The notes beneath the pieces are model-generated. The model searched no databases, was not told the origin of the DNA, and was given only the letters and a program-made list of their open reading frames with translations. Positions 46,809-56,643 of a stretch of 64,000 nt of DNA are shown here, piece by piece (position 1 is the stretch's first letter; every line of letters starts with the position of its first letter). Both the position numbers and the translations under genes were made by a program. Location: positions 3,698,847 to 3,762,846 of the forward strand of contig NZ_DS989915.1 of assembly GCF_000155615.1 (NCBI RefSeq). Direction: 5' to 3'. Source of the DNA: Alcanivorax sp. DG881 (lineage in GTDB: Bacteria > Pseudomonadota > Gammaproteobacteria > Pseudomonadales > Alcanivoracaceae).

Positions 46809-47459
46809 ATGGTCAGGCGCACCAAGGCAGAAGCGATGGAAACCCGTACCCGGATTCTGGATGCGGCTGAGCAGGTATTCCACCGCAAGGGTGTGTTGTC
46901 CGCCTCATTGAATGATATTGCCAGTGAGGCGGGCGTGACACGAGGGGCAATTTACTGGCACTTCAAGAACAAACACGATGTGTTTGTGGCCATGGCGGAC
47001 CGTCGGCGTTTGCCCTTTGAGGCCCTGGCCCAAAGGGCGGAGGCGAATGACGAAATGGATCCGTTGGGCCGTCTGCGCGAGTTTATGGTCTATTTGTTGC
47101 AGCAAGTGGCACGGGACCCGTCACAGCGGCGGGTATTCGAGATCATGTTCCAGAAGTGCGAATTCAGTGGTGAGAACCTGGATCTGCTGCATCGTCAGCA
47201 GGATGCGTGCAATGACGCGTCCGACGGGCTGGCCACCACGTTCCGCAATGCCATGGCCAGAGGGCAGTTGCCTGCCGGGTTAGACGTTAGTCGTGCGGTG
47301 ACCATGCTGCACAGCCTGCTAACCGGGCTGATTATGCACTGGCTGCTGGAGCCATCGGGCTTCGATCTGGCGGAGTCTGCGCCGGATTATGTGGATACCT
47401 TTCTGTTCAGCCTGCAGCATTCCCCCTTCCTGCTCGGCGGGGCTGAAGCCCCGGCCTGA
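46809..47459 (+). CDS. TetR family efflux repressor (AcrR/TtgR-like)
   Basis: A 216-residue repressor. The start MVRRTKAEAMETRTRILDAAEQVF and the helix-turn-helix SLNDIASEAGVTRGAIYWHFKNK match the AcrR/TtgR group that controls RND pumps. The C-terminal part, with RRVFEIMFQKCEF and LTGLIMHWLLEPSGFDL, also fits that ligand domain. It is divergent from the efflux operon, with an AcrR-like operator in the gap. Ligands should be pump substrates. ATG 46809 has GGGAG 7 nt upstream; an earlier in-frame start at 46749 lies within the operator region. Confidence 0.93.
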   Translation: MVRRTKAEAMETRTRILDAAEQVFHRKGVLSASLNDIASEAGVTRGAIYWHFKNKHDVFVAMADRRRLPFEALAQRAEANDEMDPLGRLREFMVYLLQQVARDPSQRRVFEIMFQKCEFSGENLDLLHRQQDACNDASDGLATTFRNAMARGQLPAGLDVSRAVTMLHSLLTGLIMHWLLEPSGFDLAESAPDYVDTFLFSLQHSPFLLGGAEAPA

Positions 47460-47532
47460 CGGGGCGTGGTGCCACGCTTTCCCACCAATAAAATACTTGT
47501 CCGAATTTCCGATAGCCGGTGTGTGCCTTGGG

Positions 47533-47548
47533 CATACCCGGTGGTATG
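47533..47548. promoter_or_regulatory. CATACC-N4-GGTATG palindrome
   Basis: CATACC-CGGT-GGTATG, the same half-sites and spacing as the operator at 9494-9509. No promoter boxes fit around it as neatly as there. Confidence 0.6.
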
Positions 47549-47631
47549 TTCTTGGTCCTCTTCCCTGCCTTCCCGCTTTTTCCCTTTGTTATATTTGTTT
47601 TCAAAAAACAAAACGTAGTTCCAAAATAGTA

Positions 47632-47660
47632 TTGACGCTCTCCGTGGGCCGTGTCAGATT
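47632..47660 (+). promoter_or_regulatory. candidate promoter of the acyl-CoA ligase gene
   Basis: TTGACG, a 17-nt spacer, then CAGATT. The -10 box is weak. It lies about 130 nt before the ligase start. Confidence 0.35.
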
Positions 47661-47791
47661 GACCGGCGAGTCAACACTTTGTATTCACCGATAAGCAGGC
47701 TGCGCTAGCCGGATCTTGTCGGTTTTGCCCGCTTTTTCCGGGCATCAACAATAAAAGCGGCCCTGTAGGGCTGCATTCGGGAGAGTAAGTC

Positions 47792-49471
47792 ATGTCTGAT
47801 CGGCATCATGCGGTCTGGCCAGAGAATATTCCCAAGCATCTGAGCCTGCCGCAGACCAGCCTCTATACCAATCTGGAGGTGTCTGCACTGCGTTACCCAC
47901 AGCGGGACGCGATCAATTATTACGATAGCCCCATCACGTTTTCCCAGTTGAAGGAGCAGGTGGATGCCCTGGCGGGTTACCTGCAGTCACTGGGGGTGGA
48001 GAAGGGCGACCGGGTGCTGCTGTTCATGCAGAACGCCCCCCAGTTCACTATCAGCTATTACGCCATCCTGCGGGCCAACGCCATTGTGGTGCCGGTGAAC
48101 CCCATGAACCGGGCGGCAGAGCTGGAGCACTACCTGGAAGATACCGAGGCATCTGTGGCGATCTGTGGCCAGGAGTTGCTGTCAGCGATTGCGCCGGTGG
48201 TGGGCATGGTGAACCTGCGCCATGTGATTGTGGCGGCCTACAACGATTACATCGTCCGCGACACGGACCTGCCCCTGCCGCCGGAGGTGGAAACGCCTGC
48301 GGTTGCGCTGACCGATCCGGCACACCTGGCCTGGAAGGACGTTATCGCCGCTGCCAGGCAGCCCAGCGAATTGCTGGTCGGCCCGGACGATCTGGCGGTC
48401 TTCCCCTACAGCTCGGGGACCACCGGTGCACCCAAGGGTTGCATGCATACCCATGCGTCGGTGATGGCCACCTGCGTGCAGGGGGCGGTGTGGAGCCATG
48501 GCACCACCGAGTCCGTCACCCTGGCCACGCTGCCGTATTTTCATGTGACCGGCATGCAGGGCTCCATGAACTCACCGATTTACTGTGGTTCGCTGGTGGT
48601 GTTGATGACGCGCTGGGACCGCCGGGTGGCGGCCAAGCTGATCGAGCGCTATCAGGTGAGTCGCTGGGTGAACATTGTCACCATGGCCATCGATCTGCTG
48701 TCCGATCCGGAAGTGGAAAACTACGACCTGTCGTCGCTGGAAAATATCGGTGGCGGCGGGGCAGCCATGCCGGCGGCGGTGTCCGACAAACTCTTCAAGC
48801 TTACCGGCCTGCGTTACATGGAAGGCTATGGCCTGTCCGAAACCATTGCCGGCACCCACATCAACCCCACCGACCGCCCCAAGTCCCAGTGCCTGGGTAT
48901 TCCGGTATTCGATATCGATTCGCGCATCATTGATGTGGAAAGCGGCAAGGAACTGGCGCCCGGTGAAGTGGGCGAGATCGTTACCCATGGTCCGCAAGTG
49001 TTCCAGGGGTACTGGAAGCGTCCGCAGGAAACGCAAAAAGCGTTTATCGAACTGGATGGAAAACGCTTCTTCCGCACCGGTGACTTGGGGTACATCGACG
49101 AAGAGGGCTACTTCTTCATCGTCGATCGGGTCAAACGCATGATCAATGCGTCCGGCTTCAAGGTGTGGCCGGCGGAAGTGGAAAGCCTGATGTACCGCCA
49201 TCCGGCGATCCAGGAAAGCTGTGTGATTTCCACCCCCCACGAGCGCCGCGGTGAAAGTGTGAAGGCGTGTGTGGTTCTGAGTGCTGACATGAAGGGCACG
49301 CTCACCGAGCAGGCCGTCATCGATTGGTGCAAAGAGGAAATGGCGGCCTACAAGGTTCCGAATGTGGTGGAGTTCCGCGATGAGCTTCCCCGTTCGCCCA
49401 CCGGCAAAGTGATGTGGCGAGCCCTGCAGGAACAGGAGTGGGAAAGCCAGAAAGCACAGCAGGCGTCGTAA
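47792..49471 (+). CDS. acyl-CoA ligase (AMP-binding; PimA-like)
   Basis: A 559-residue adenylate-forming enzyme that activates a carboxylic acid to its CoA thioester. Motifs: the P-loop-like YSSGTTGAPKG (about residue 208), the substrate-pocket YMEGYGLSET, TGDLGYIDEEGYF, the hinge DRVKRMI and the C-terminal SPTGKVMWRAL with the catalytic lysine. The length matches PimA, the pimeloyl-CoA ligase of Rhodopseudomonas palustris. Liv-type transporter genes and beta-oxidation genes follow on the same strand, so it probably activates an imported fatty or dicarboxylic acid. CGGGAGAG precedes ATG 47792. Confidence 0.92.
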   Translation: MSDRHHAVWPENIPKHLSLPQTSLYTNLEVSALRYPQRDAINYYDSPITFSQLKEQVDALAGYLQSLGVEKGDRVLLFMQNAPQFTISYYAILRANAIVVPVNPMNRAAELEHYLEDTEASVAICGQELLSAIAPVVGMVNLRHVIVAAYNDYIVRDTDLPLPPEVETPAVALTDPAHLAWKDVIAAARQPSELLVGPDDLAVFPYSSGTTGAPKGCMHTHASVMATCVQGAVWSHGTTESVTLATLPYFHVTGMQGSMNSPIYCGSLVVLMTRWDRRVAAKLIERYQVSRWVNIVTMAIDLLSDPEVENYDLSSLENIGGGGAAMPAAVSDKLFKLTGLRYMEGYGLSETIAGTHINPTDRPKSQCLGIPVFDIDSRIIDVESGKELAPGEVGEIVTHGPQVFQGYWKRPQETQKAFIELDGKRFFRTGDLGYIDEEGYFFIVDRVKRMINASGFKVWPAEVESLMYRHPAIQESCVISTPHERRGESVKACVVLSADMKGTLTEQAVIDWCKEEMAAYKVPNVVEFRDELPRSPTGKVMWRALQEQEWESQKAQQAS

Positions 49472-49665
49472 CGGCGCTTGCCCATAGCGGTCTGTCTAAT
49501 GGTGGGCAGGCCGAGTCAGCTCCAGCATAAACAAATAAGCGGAAGCGCTACTCCGCGGAGCTGAATAACAACGCAAAACGAGAAACCGGTGCCTTACGTG
49601 GTCTGTAACCGCGAGGGAATGGCGTCATGTCGCCGGCGGGTTTCTCCCAAACAGGAGGCTTTGCC

Positions 49666-50529
49666 TTGGAACTGTTCTTTCAACAAGTGCTCAATGGCCT
49701 GACGCTGGGCAGCATCTACGGGCTGGTCGCCCTGGGGCTGACGCTGGTGTACGGCATTTTGCACGTACCGAATTTTGCTCACGGGGCGCTGTATATGGTC
49801 GGCGCCTATGTCTCGTATATCACCATGGTCGACTTCGGTGTGAACTACTGGGTGGCCATGCTGTTGGCTGCTGTAGCGGTGGCGGCGCTGGCGGTTCTGT
49901 GCGAACGGCTGGTGTTCAACCCGTTACGCGATGCGCCCCCAATTCACGACAAAATTGCGGCTATCGGCATCATGCTGTTTCTGGAAGCGCTGGTGCAGAT
50001 GCAGTGGGGCGCCGAGTTCCGCCGCATGCCGACCCCCTATACCGAGATTCTGGATATTGCCGGCATGACCATTCCGGCTCAGCGGGTGCTGATTATTGCC
50101 GGTGCGTTTTCACTGATGGCGGTATTGCATCTGTTCCTGAAGAAAACCATGACTGGCTCCACCATCGTGGCCATGGCCCAGAACCGTGAGGGCGCCTTTC
50201 TGGTCGGCATTGATGCCAACCGGGTGGCGATGATGACCTTTGCCATTTCCGGGGCACTGGCGGCGGTGGGTGCGACCCTGTTTGCGCCGATCAACCTGGT
50301 CTACCCGGCCATGGGGCATCTGCTGATCATGAAAGCGTTTGTGATCATCATCCTCGGTGGCATGGGCTCCATTCCCGGTGCCATTGTTGGCGGCCTGATC
50401 ATCGGCTTTGCCGAAGCGTTCGGTGGTTTTTATATCTCCACCGATTACAAGGACATCATCGCGTTTGCGCTGCTCGTGGTGATTCTCTCCATCAAGCCGA
50501 CTGGCCTGTTCAGCAAGGGGGTCCACTGA
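49666..50529 (+). CDS. livH: branched-chain-type ABC transporter permease LivH
   Basis: A 287-residue inner-membrane permease with about eight hydrophobic segments and the LivH signature LTLVYGILHVPNFAHGALYMVGAY near the N-terminus. The TTG at 49666 is chosen because a strong AGGAGG lies 9 nt upstream; ATG 49627 would lie before that site. The neighbouring acyl-CoA ligase and beta-oxidation genes suggest the substrate is a carboxylic acid rather than leucine; that is inference. It overlaps livM by one base (TGATG). Confidence 0.93.
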   Translation: MELFFQQVLNGLTLGSIYGLVALGLTLVYGILHVPNFAHGALYMVGAYVSYITMVDFGVNYWVAMLLAAVAVAALAVLCERLVFNPLRDAPPIHDKIAAIGIMLFLEALVQMQWGAEFRRMPTPYTEILDIAGMTIPAQRVLIIAGAFSLMAVLHLFLKKTMTGSTIVAMAQNREGAFLVGIDANRVAMMTFAISGALAAVGATLFAPINLVYPAMGHLLIMKAFVIIILGGMGSIPGAIVGGLIIGFAEAFGGFYISTDYKDIIAFALLVVILSIKPTGLFSKGVH

Positions 50530-51593
50530 TGAACGCCCTGACCAAGATTTCCAATTTCTTCATGACCCCGGCGATGAAAATCGTAATGATCGTGGCGGCG
50601 TTGCTGTTCCCCTTTGTGGCGGGCAACGAGTACCAGATCTACGTGATGGCACTGGCGTTTGTCTGGGCCATTGCCGTGTACGGCATGAACATCATCACCG
50701 GCCTGTGTGGTCAGTTGAATCTGGCCCACGGTGGTTTCTTTGCCATCGGGGCCTACACCCTGGCGATTCTCACTGTGGATAATGGCTGGGCTTTCTGGCC
50801 GGCGTTTATCGCGGCAGGGGCCGTGGGCGCTATCCTCGGTTTTCTGGTGGGGGTGATCTCCCTGCGCCTGAAAGAACACTACTTCGCCATTTTCACCCTG
50901 TGCGTGGGCTTTATCATTTATCTGTTGCTGGATAAGTGGGAAGAGCTGACCCACGGTGCTCTGGGGATTATCAATATCCCTGCGCCGAGTGGCTTCGGGC
51001 TGGTGGACTTCACCGAGACTACCCCGTTCTATTATCTGGCGTTGGCGTTCATGGTGCTGTCCATCTGGCTGGCATCGCGGATCGCGCATTCCCTGTTGGG
51101 GCGGACCTTCCTGGCCATTCGTATCAGTGATGATCTGGCGGCGTCGCTGGGGATCAACCTGATGCGTAACAAGGTGCTGGCGTTTGTGCTGTCTACCACC
51201 TACGCCAGTGTGGCGGGTGCGCTGTATGCCGGCATGGTGCGTTTCATCGGCCCGGCGGAAGCCGAGGTGACACACACCTTCGACATGATTACCTACCTGT
51301 TGGTCGGCGGCATCGGCACCCTGATGGGCCCGCTGCTGGGCACCCTGGCGATTACCTGGCTGACCCAGTCACTGCAGTTCCTGGAAGAGTACCGGATGAT
51401 CGTGTTCGGGCCGATGCTGGTGGTGCTGGTGATCTTCTTCCCGAAAGGGGTAGTGGGTTCCTTCCTGTCCTGGCGCGGTCGTCGCCTTGCGGCGGCGCAC
51501 GATGCCAGCCAGACGAAAGAGAAGGCGGCCAGCAATGCGTCGTCCAACAAGCCCTCGGCAGCATCCACGCAGGAGGCCGGTAACCATGCTTAA
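50529..51593 (+). CDS. livM: branched-chain-type ABC transporter permease LivM
   Basis: A 354-residue inner-membrane permease with about nine to ten hydrophobic segments. The LivM signature IITGLCGQLNLAHGGFFAIGAY is at about residues 55-76, and the cytoplasmic EAA-like loop FLAIRISDDLAASLGIN contacts the ATPases. The last 40 residues are hydrophilic and rich in Ala, Ser and Lys, longer than in most LivM proteins. It overlaps livH by one base and livG by 8 nt, so the transporter subunits are translationally coupled. Confidence 0.93.
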   Translation: MNALTKISNFFMTPAMKIVMIVAALLFPFVAGNEYQIYVMALAFVWAIAVYGMNIITGLCGQLNLAHGGFFAIGAYTLAILTVDNGWAFWPAFIAAGAVGAILGFLVGVISLRLKEHYFAIFTLCVGFIIYLLLDKWEELTHGALGIINIPAPSGFGLVDFTETTPFYYLALAFMVLSIWLASRIAHSLLGRTFLAIRISDDLAASLGINLMRNKVLAFVLSTTYASVAGALYAGMVRFIGPAEAEVTHTFDMITYLLVGGIGTLMGPLLGTLAITWLTQSLQFLEEYRMIVFGPMLVVLVIFFPKGVVGSFLSWRGRRLAAAHDASQTKEKAASNASSNKPSAASTQEAGNHA

Positions 51594-52353
51594 GATTCAT
51601 AACCTTACCAAGCGTTTCGGTGGGCTGGCGGCGGTCAATAACGTCAGCATCGAATTCGAAGCCAACAAGATCAACGCCATCATCGGTCCCAATGGGGCAG
51701 GCAAGAGCACCTTCTTCAATCTGGTGGCCGGTGCCATGGCGCCCACCGAAGGGCGCATTGAATACCAGGGCATGGACATTACCGGCATGGCCTGTGATCG
51801 CATTGCCCGGCTGGGCATTGCGCGCACTTTCCAGACCACCATGCTGTTCGATCAGTCCACGGTGCTGGACAACCTGATTGTGGGGCACCGTCTGCGCACC
51901 CAGTCCCGCCTTTGGGATGTGATCATCAATTCCAAACGCCTGCGTGATGAAGAGAAAAAGTGTCGTGCCCGGGCGCAGGAAGTGCTGGATTTTGTCGGCC
52001 TGTCTCACATCGGTCACCGCATTACGGCGGATATCAGCCAGGAAGAAAAAAAGCGCGTGGCGTTTGCCCTGGCGCTGGCCACAGATCCTGAGCTGGTATT
52101 GCTGGATGAGCCTGCAGGCGGGATCAACCCGGAAGAAACTGAAAATCTGGCGGCCCTGATTCGCAAGATGGTGGACCACGGTGTCACCGTCTGCCTGATT
52201 GAACACAAGATGGACATGATCATGAGCCTGGCGGACAAGATCATGGTGATCGACCATGGCGAAAAAATTGCCGAAGGCACGCCGGATGAAGTCAAAAACA
52301 ATCCGTTGGTGATCGAAGCCTATCTGGGGAGTGATGAAGATGCTGCAGCTTAA
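51586..52353 (+). CDS. livG: ABC transporter ATPase LivG
   Basis: A 255-residue nucleotide-binding subunit. Walker A is GPNGAGKST (about residues 37-45) and Walker B is [10 protein letters not shown]. The signature site reads [12 protein letters not shown] instead of the usual LSGG, and the H-loop is LIEHKMD. The change in the signature motif is notable: the leucine-serine-glycine core is replaced by ISQEE, which could affect ATP turnover. The start ATG at 51586 has AGGAGG 10 nt upstream. It pairs with LivF as a heterodimer. Confidence 0.93.
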   Translation: MLKIHNLTKRFGGLAAVNNVSIEFEANKINAIIGPNGAGKSTFFNLVAGAMAPTEGRIEYQGMDITGMACDRIARLGIARTFQTTMLFDQSTVLDNLIVGHRLRTQSRLWDVIINSKRLRDEEKKCRARAQEVLDFVGLSHIGHRITADISQEEKKRVAFALALATDPELVLLDEPAGGINPEETENLAALIRKMVDHGVTVCLIEHKMDMIMSLADKIMVIDHGEKIAEGTPDEVKNNPLVIEAYLGSDEDAAA

Positions 52354-53047
52354 AAACGTGGAAGCCCGTTACGGCAGCTTCAAGGCGCTGGAGCAGGTCT
52401 CCATGTCGGTGGCGCAGGGCGAACTGGTGGTGCTGCTGGGCGCCAATGGCGCAGGCAAGAGTACCTTGTTCAATACCATTAGCGGACTGATCAAGCCATC
52501 GGCGGGCACCATCACTCTGGATGGCACCGATGTCACCGGCCTGAAGCCGTCGGGGCTGGTGCAGAATGGGGTGGTGCAGTGCCCGGAAGGGCGCAAGCTG
52601 TTCCCGGAAATGTCGGTATTGAAAAACCTGATGCTGGGTGCCTATGTACATCGCCGCAACAAGGCGGCCATTAAAAAGACACTGGAAGACGTGCTGACAC
52701 TGTTTCCGATTCTTGATGAAAAGAAGGATCAGTCTGCCGGGTCTCTCAGCGGTGGCCAGCAGCAAATGGTCGCCATCGGGCGCGCCATGATGGGCCGGCC
52801 CAAGCTGCTGTTGCTGGACGAGCCCTCGTTGGGTTTGGCGCCACTGGTGGTCAAGCAGATGTTTGAAACCATCAAGGGCATCAACGAACAGGGCACCACG
52901 GTTTTGCTGGCGGAGCAGAATGCGTTCGCCGCACTCAAGATTGCCCACCGTGCCTATGTGATCGAAAACGGTCGCCTGGTCATGGAGGGTGATAAAGACG
53001 CAATGCTGGGTAACGAAGCTATTCGCAAAGCCTATATCGGCGCGTAA
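52340..53047 (+). CDS. livF: ABC transporter ATPase LivF
   Basis: A 235-residue nucleotide-binding subunit with Walker [10 protein letters not shown] (about residues 35-43), a complete signature [14 protein letters not shown], Walker [12 protein letters not shown] and an AEQNA segment in the H-loop position. Starts are possible at 52331, 52334 and 52340; GGGGAG at 52326-52331 fits 52340 best. It overlaps livG by 14 nt. The intact signature here contrasts with the altered one in LivG. Confidence 0.93.
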   Translation: MLQLKNVEARYGSFKALEQVSMSVAQGELVVLLGANGAGKSTLFNTISGLIKPSAGTITLDGTDVTGLKPSGLVQNGVVQCPEGRKLFPEMSVLKNLMLGAYVHRRNKAAIKKTLEDVLTLFPILDEKKDQSAGSLSGGQQQMVAIGRAMMGRPKLLLLDEPSLGLAPLVVKQMFETIKGINEQGTTVLLAEQNAFAALKIAHRAYVIENGRLVMEGDKDAMLGNEAIRKAYIGA

Positions 53048-53140
53048 TTGTTATCCGGTAGCAGCGTGTGCGCTACAACATAATCAATTGCTACAACACA
53101 AGACTCACGGTTTTGAGCAAAACAACAACGGGAGAGTTTC

Positions 53141-54325
53141 ATGGGTAACGGAAAACAGACTCTGGTTAATCGCTTTCGTCGCTTGGCCTGCGCCAGCGCA
53201 ATCGCCCTGGCAGCCACAGGCGCGCAGGCAGCAGAAGAGGTCAATATCGGTTTCACCGGGCCTTTGAGTGGTGGTGCGGCGTTATACGGCCAGAACACCC
53301 TGGAAGGTTTGCAGATGGCTGCAAAGGAAATCAACGAAGCGGGTGGTTTCACCGTGGATGGCGAGACCTACGAGATCAACCTGGTGTCGCTGGATGACAA
53401 GTATTCGCCCAGTCAGGCAGCGGTGAACGGCAAGCGGCTGGTGCAGCAGTACAATGCGCCGGTGATTTTTACTCCGCACTCCGGCGGGACCTTTGCGCTG
53501 CAAGCGTTCAACGAACGCGATGGTTTTGTGGTGATGTCGTACACCTCGGTGCCCACGGTGACGGAGAAAGGCAATGAGCTGACCGTACGGATTCCGCCCA
53601 CCTTTACCGGTTACATGAAGCCGTTTACCAAAATCGCCATGAAAGAAAACGGCAAGAAAGTGGCCGTGGCCAACGCCACTCACGACTATGCCAAATACTG
53701 GACCAAAGCCTTTGTTCCCACCTGGGAAGCCATGGGCGGCACAGTGGTGGCGGATAACCCGATGGACTACAACAAATCCGCTGATTTCTACACCGGTGTG
53801 AGCAAGGTGCTGGCGGAGAAGCCGGATGTGATGTTCATTGGTGGTGCGTCCGAACCCACCGCGCTGGTGGCGAAACAGGCCCGTGAATTGGGTTTCAAGG
53901 GTGGTTTCGTGATTATGGACCAGGCCAAGATGGGGGAAATGTCCAAGATCATCGGTGGCTACAAAATGCTGGAAGGGTCCGTGGGCGTGGTGCCGCTGAC
54001 GCTTTATGAAGAGCCGGGTGCCAAGGCGTTTGTGGCCAAGTATCACAAGCAGAACGCGGAGAAGGACCCTACCACTGAAGTGGCCTATAACTACTTCGCT
54101 CTGCACACAGTGGTTCAGGCCATGCAGGAAGCCGGTACCGTTGAAGATGCCGAGGCAATTCGTGGTGCTTTCAGCGCGGCGCTGAAGAGCCTGAAGCCGG
54201 AGAATAACCCTTACGGCGTGACGGCAATTGATGACAAGGGCGGCATGATGGCTGATCCGAATATCGCGACCGTGAAAAATGGCGAAGTGGTATTGCAGCG
54301 TATGTCTGAAGTGCTGGCTGAATAA
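53141..54325 (+). CDS. branched-chain-type ABC transporter substrate-binding protein
   Basis: A 394-residue periplasmic binding protein (type 1, LivK-like). The signal peptide is cleaved near AQAAEE (about residue 30), followed by VNIGFTGPLSGGAALYGQ, the usual ligand-binding opening. Two lobes follow. It supplies substrate to the LivHMGF permease encoded just upstream. Given the neighbouring ligase and beta-oxidation genes it probably binds a hydrophobic or dicarboxylic acid; this is not proven. A GGGAGAG site precedes ATG 53141, and a strong terminator follows. Confidence 0.92.
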   Translation: MGNGKQTLVNRFRRLACASAIALAATGAQAAEEVNIGFTGPLSGGAALYGQNTLEGLQMAAKEINEAGGFTVDGETYEINLVSLDDKYSPSQAAVNGKRLVQQYNAPVIFTPHSGGTFALQAFNERDGFVVMSYTSVPTVTEKGNELTVRIPPTFTGYMKPFTKIAMKENGKKVAVANATHDYAKYWTKAFVPTWEAMGGTVVADNPMDYNKSADFYTGVSKVLAEKPDVMFIGGASEPTALVAKQARELGFKGGFVIMDQAKMGEMSKIIGGYKMLEGSVGVVPLTLYEEPGAKAFVAKYHKQNAEKDPTTEVAYNYFALHTVVQAMQEAGTVEDAEAIRGAFSAALKSLKPENNPYGVTAIDDKGGMMADPNIATVKNGEVVLQRMSEVLAE

Positions 54326-54341
54326 GCCGTTATCACGAAAG

Positions 54342-54365
54342 CGGGGCGCCAGGCGCCCCGTTTTT
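54342..54365 (+). terminator. intrinsic terminator after the binding-protein gene
   Basis: GGGGCGCC-A-GGCGCCCC then GTTTTT, 17 nt past the stop. It separates the transporter genes from the beta-oxidation genes. Confidence 0.9.
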
Positions 54366-54537
54366 CGGTCCCTTTTCAATAATGAAATTATATTCCGAAA
54401 TAATTGAAACCCGCTTGTCTTTGCTTATACTGGTATGAATCTGATCCTTTCGAGTGCGGTCCGTTAACAGGGCTGGCGCTGCCTTTTACGCCGTACCGGC
54501 GATGCAGACTGGAAAGGACGTCCTGAGGAGAGTCGCA

Positions 54538-56625
54538 ATGAGTAACCCGGTCAGCCTCAGTCGCGATAGCGACATTGGCGTTATCCGCATCAATTATCCC
54601 CCGGTCAATGCGCTGGGCCATGGCGTACGTGAAGGCCTGCAGCAATGCCTGCGTGACGCGCTGGCAGATGAACAGATTCGGGCGGTGGTGGTGATCGGTG
54701 AAGGCAAAACCTTCCCGGCCGGTGCCGATATCCGTGAATTCGGCAAGCCCCCCCAGCAGCCGGCATTGCCGGCGGTCATTGACGAATACGAAGCCAGCGA
54801 CAAGCTGGTGGTAGCGGCCATCCACGGCACTGCGTTGGGTGGTGGTCTTGAAGTGGCGCTGGGCTGTGACTATCGGGTGGCGCTGGACAGCGCACGGCTG
54901 GGCCTGCCGGAAGTGAAGCTGGGGTTGCTACCCGGTGCCGGCGGTACCCAGCGTTTGCCGCGCCTGGTGGGCGCGCAAAAAGCGCTGGAAATGGTCGTCG
55001 GGGGTAACCCGGTGAAAGCCAAAGAGGCCCTGTCGCTGGGGTTGGTTGATGAGATGGTCAGCGGTGATCTGCTGGACGGCGCGCTGGCGTATACCCGTCA
55101 ATTGCTGGCCGATAACGCCCCCCTGAGAAAACTCCGTGATCTGGCTGTGCCGGATGCGCAGGACGGTTTGTTCGACCAGTTCGAGCAATCCATCGCCCGT
55201 AAACAGCGCGGTTTCAAGGCGCCATTTTCTTGCATCAAGGCGGTGAAAGCGGCGGTGGAGCTGCCGTTCGACAAAGGCGTGGAGCGCGAGCGTGAGCTGT
55301 TCTTCGAATTGCTGGTGTCCCCGGAATCGGCGGCCCAGCGTCATGTGTTCTTCGCCGAGCGTGAAGTGGCGAAGGTACCAGGCCTGGACAAGAACACCCC
55401 CAAACGTGAGATCAATCAGGTGGCGGTGATCGGTGCCGGAACCATGGGTGGCGGTATCGCCATGAACTTTGCCAATGCCGGCATTCCCGTGCGCCTTCTG
55501 GAAGTGAAGGAAGACGCGCTGGAGCGCGGTGTGGCGGTGATTCGCAAGAACTACGAAAACACCGCCAAAAAAGGCCGTATCACCGATGAGCAGGTGGAAC
55601 AGCGCATGGCGCTGATTCAGCCCACCTTGAGCTACGATGATTTGAGTGATGTGGACCTGGTGATTGAAGCCGTGTTCGAGAACATGGATGTGAAAGAAGC
55701 CGTGTTCAGCGAACTGGATCGGGTGTGCAAGCCCGGTGCCATTCTCGCCACCAATACATCCACGCTGGACGTGGATCGTATCGCCAGCTTCACGCAGCGT
55801 CCGGAAGATGTCATGGGCATGCATTTCTTCAGCCCTGCCAATGTAATGAAACTTCTGGAAAATGTCCGTGGTGAGAAAACCTCTGATGAGGTGGTCGCCA
55901 CGGTGATGGACCTGAGCCGCCGGATTGGCAAGGTCGGTGTGCTGGTCGGTGTGTGCCACGGCTTTGTGGGCAACCGTATGTTGCATCGCCGTCAGGCGGA
56001 AGCGGTACAGTTGGTCAATGAAGGCGCCAGCCCCCAGCAGGTGGACAAGGTATTGTTCGACCTGGGCTTTCCCATGGGGCCGTTCGCCATGTCTGACCTG
56101 GCGGGCATGGATGTGGGTTACCGCATTCGTGAAGAGCTGCGCAAGGAAGATCCGGCCAATGGTCCGGCACGTAACTGGACTGACGAGCTGGTGGAAGCGG
56201 GGCGTCTGGGCCAGAAAACCCAGGCCGGCGTATTTGACTATAAAGACGGCGATCGTACCCCTGTACCTTCAACTGCTGTGGACGGCATTATTGAACAATA
56301 CCGCAGCAATAACGGCATCACCCCGCGTGAGATCAGCGACCAGGAAATTCTGGAGCGTTGCATGTACGTGATGGTGAACGAAGGCGCCAAAATCCTGGAA
56401 GAAGGTATCGCTGCCCGTCCACTGGATGTGGACGTCATCTGGATCTACGGCTACGGCTTCCCGGTGTACCGGGGTGGCGTGCTGTTCTGGGCAGATCAGG
56501 TGGGTGTAAAAGCCATCTTCGAAAAAGTGAACGAGATCTATCAACAAACCGGCTCGGATGTCTGGAAGCCTGCCAAGCTGCTTAGCGATCTGGCAGAGCA
56601 GGGCAAGGGCTTCTACAGCAAATAA
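54538..56625 (+). CDS. bifunctional enoyl-CoA hydratase / 3-hydroxyacyl-CoA dehydrogenase (FadB/PimF-like)
   Basis: A 695-residue fused beta-oxidation enzyme. The N-terminal crotonase part (about residues 1-200) has both acids, in [12 protein letters not shown] and [18 protein letters not shown]. After a linker, the dehydrogenase part has the NAD motif [16 protein letters not shown] (about 298-313) and the catalytic histidine in [12 protein letters not shown], then the C-terminal helical domain. Its length is like FadJ/FadB and PimF. It would carry out hydration and oxidation of enoyl-CoAs. The start at 54538 has GAGGAGAG upstream. Two acyl-CoA dehydrogenase genes follow closely. Confidence 0.93.
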   Translation: MSNPVSLSRDSDIGVIRINYPPVNALGHGVREGLQQCLRDALADEQIRAVVVIGEGKTFPAGADIREFGKPPQQPALPAVIDEYEASDKLVVAAIHGTALGGGLEVALGCDYRVALDSARLGLPEVKLGLLPGAGGTQRLPRLVGAQKALEMVVGGNPVKAKEALSLGLVDEMVSGDLLDGALAYTRQLLADNAPLRKLRDLAVPDAQDGLFDQFEQSIARKQRGFKAPFSCIKAVKAAVELPFDKGVERERELFFELLVSPESAAQRHVFFAEREVAKVPGLDKNTPKREINQVAVIGAGTMGGGIAMNFANAGIPVRLLEVKEDALERGVAVIRKNYENTAKKGRITDEQVEQRMALIQPTLSYDDLSDVDLVIEAVFENMDVKEAVFSELDRVCKPGAILATNTSTLDVDRIASFTQRPEDVMGMHFFSPANVMKLLENVRGEKTSDEVVATVMDLSRRIGKVGVLVGVCHGFVGNRMLHRRQAEAVQLVNEGASPQQVDKVLFDLGFPMGPFAMSDLAGMDVGYRIREELRKEDPANGPARNWTDELVEAGRLGQKTQAGVFDYKDGDRTPVPSTAVDGIIEQYRSNNGITPREISDQEILERCMYVMVNEGAKILEEGIAARPLDVDVIWIYGYGFPVYRGGVLFWADQVGVKAIFEKVNEIYQQTGSDVWKPAKLLSDLAEQGKGFYSK

Positions 56626-56643
56626 GCATTAGCTGAGGTAATC

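Larger units (their letters stand above)
47460..47791. other. gene-free region upstream of the acyl-CoA ligase
   Basis: No gene. It holds the CATACC-N4-GGTATG palindrome, a weak sigma70-like promoter near 47632-47660 and a hairpin just past the TetR stop (GGGGCGTGGTGCCACGC, about 47460-47477). Confidence 0.6.
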
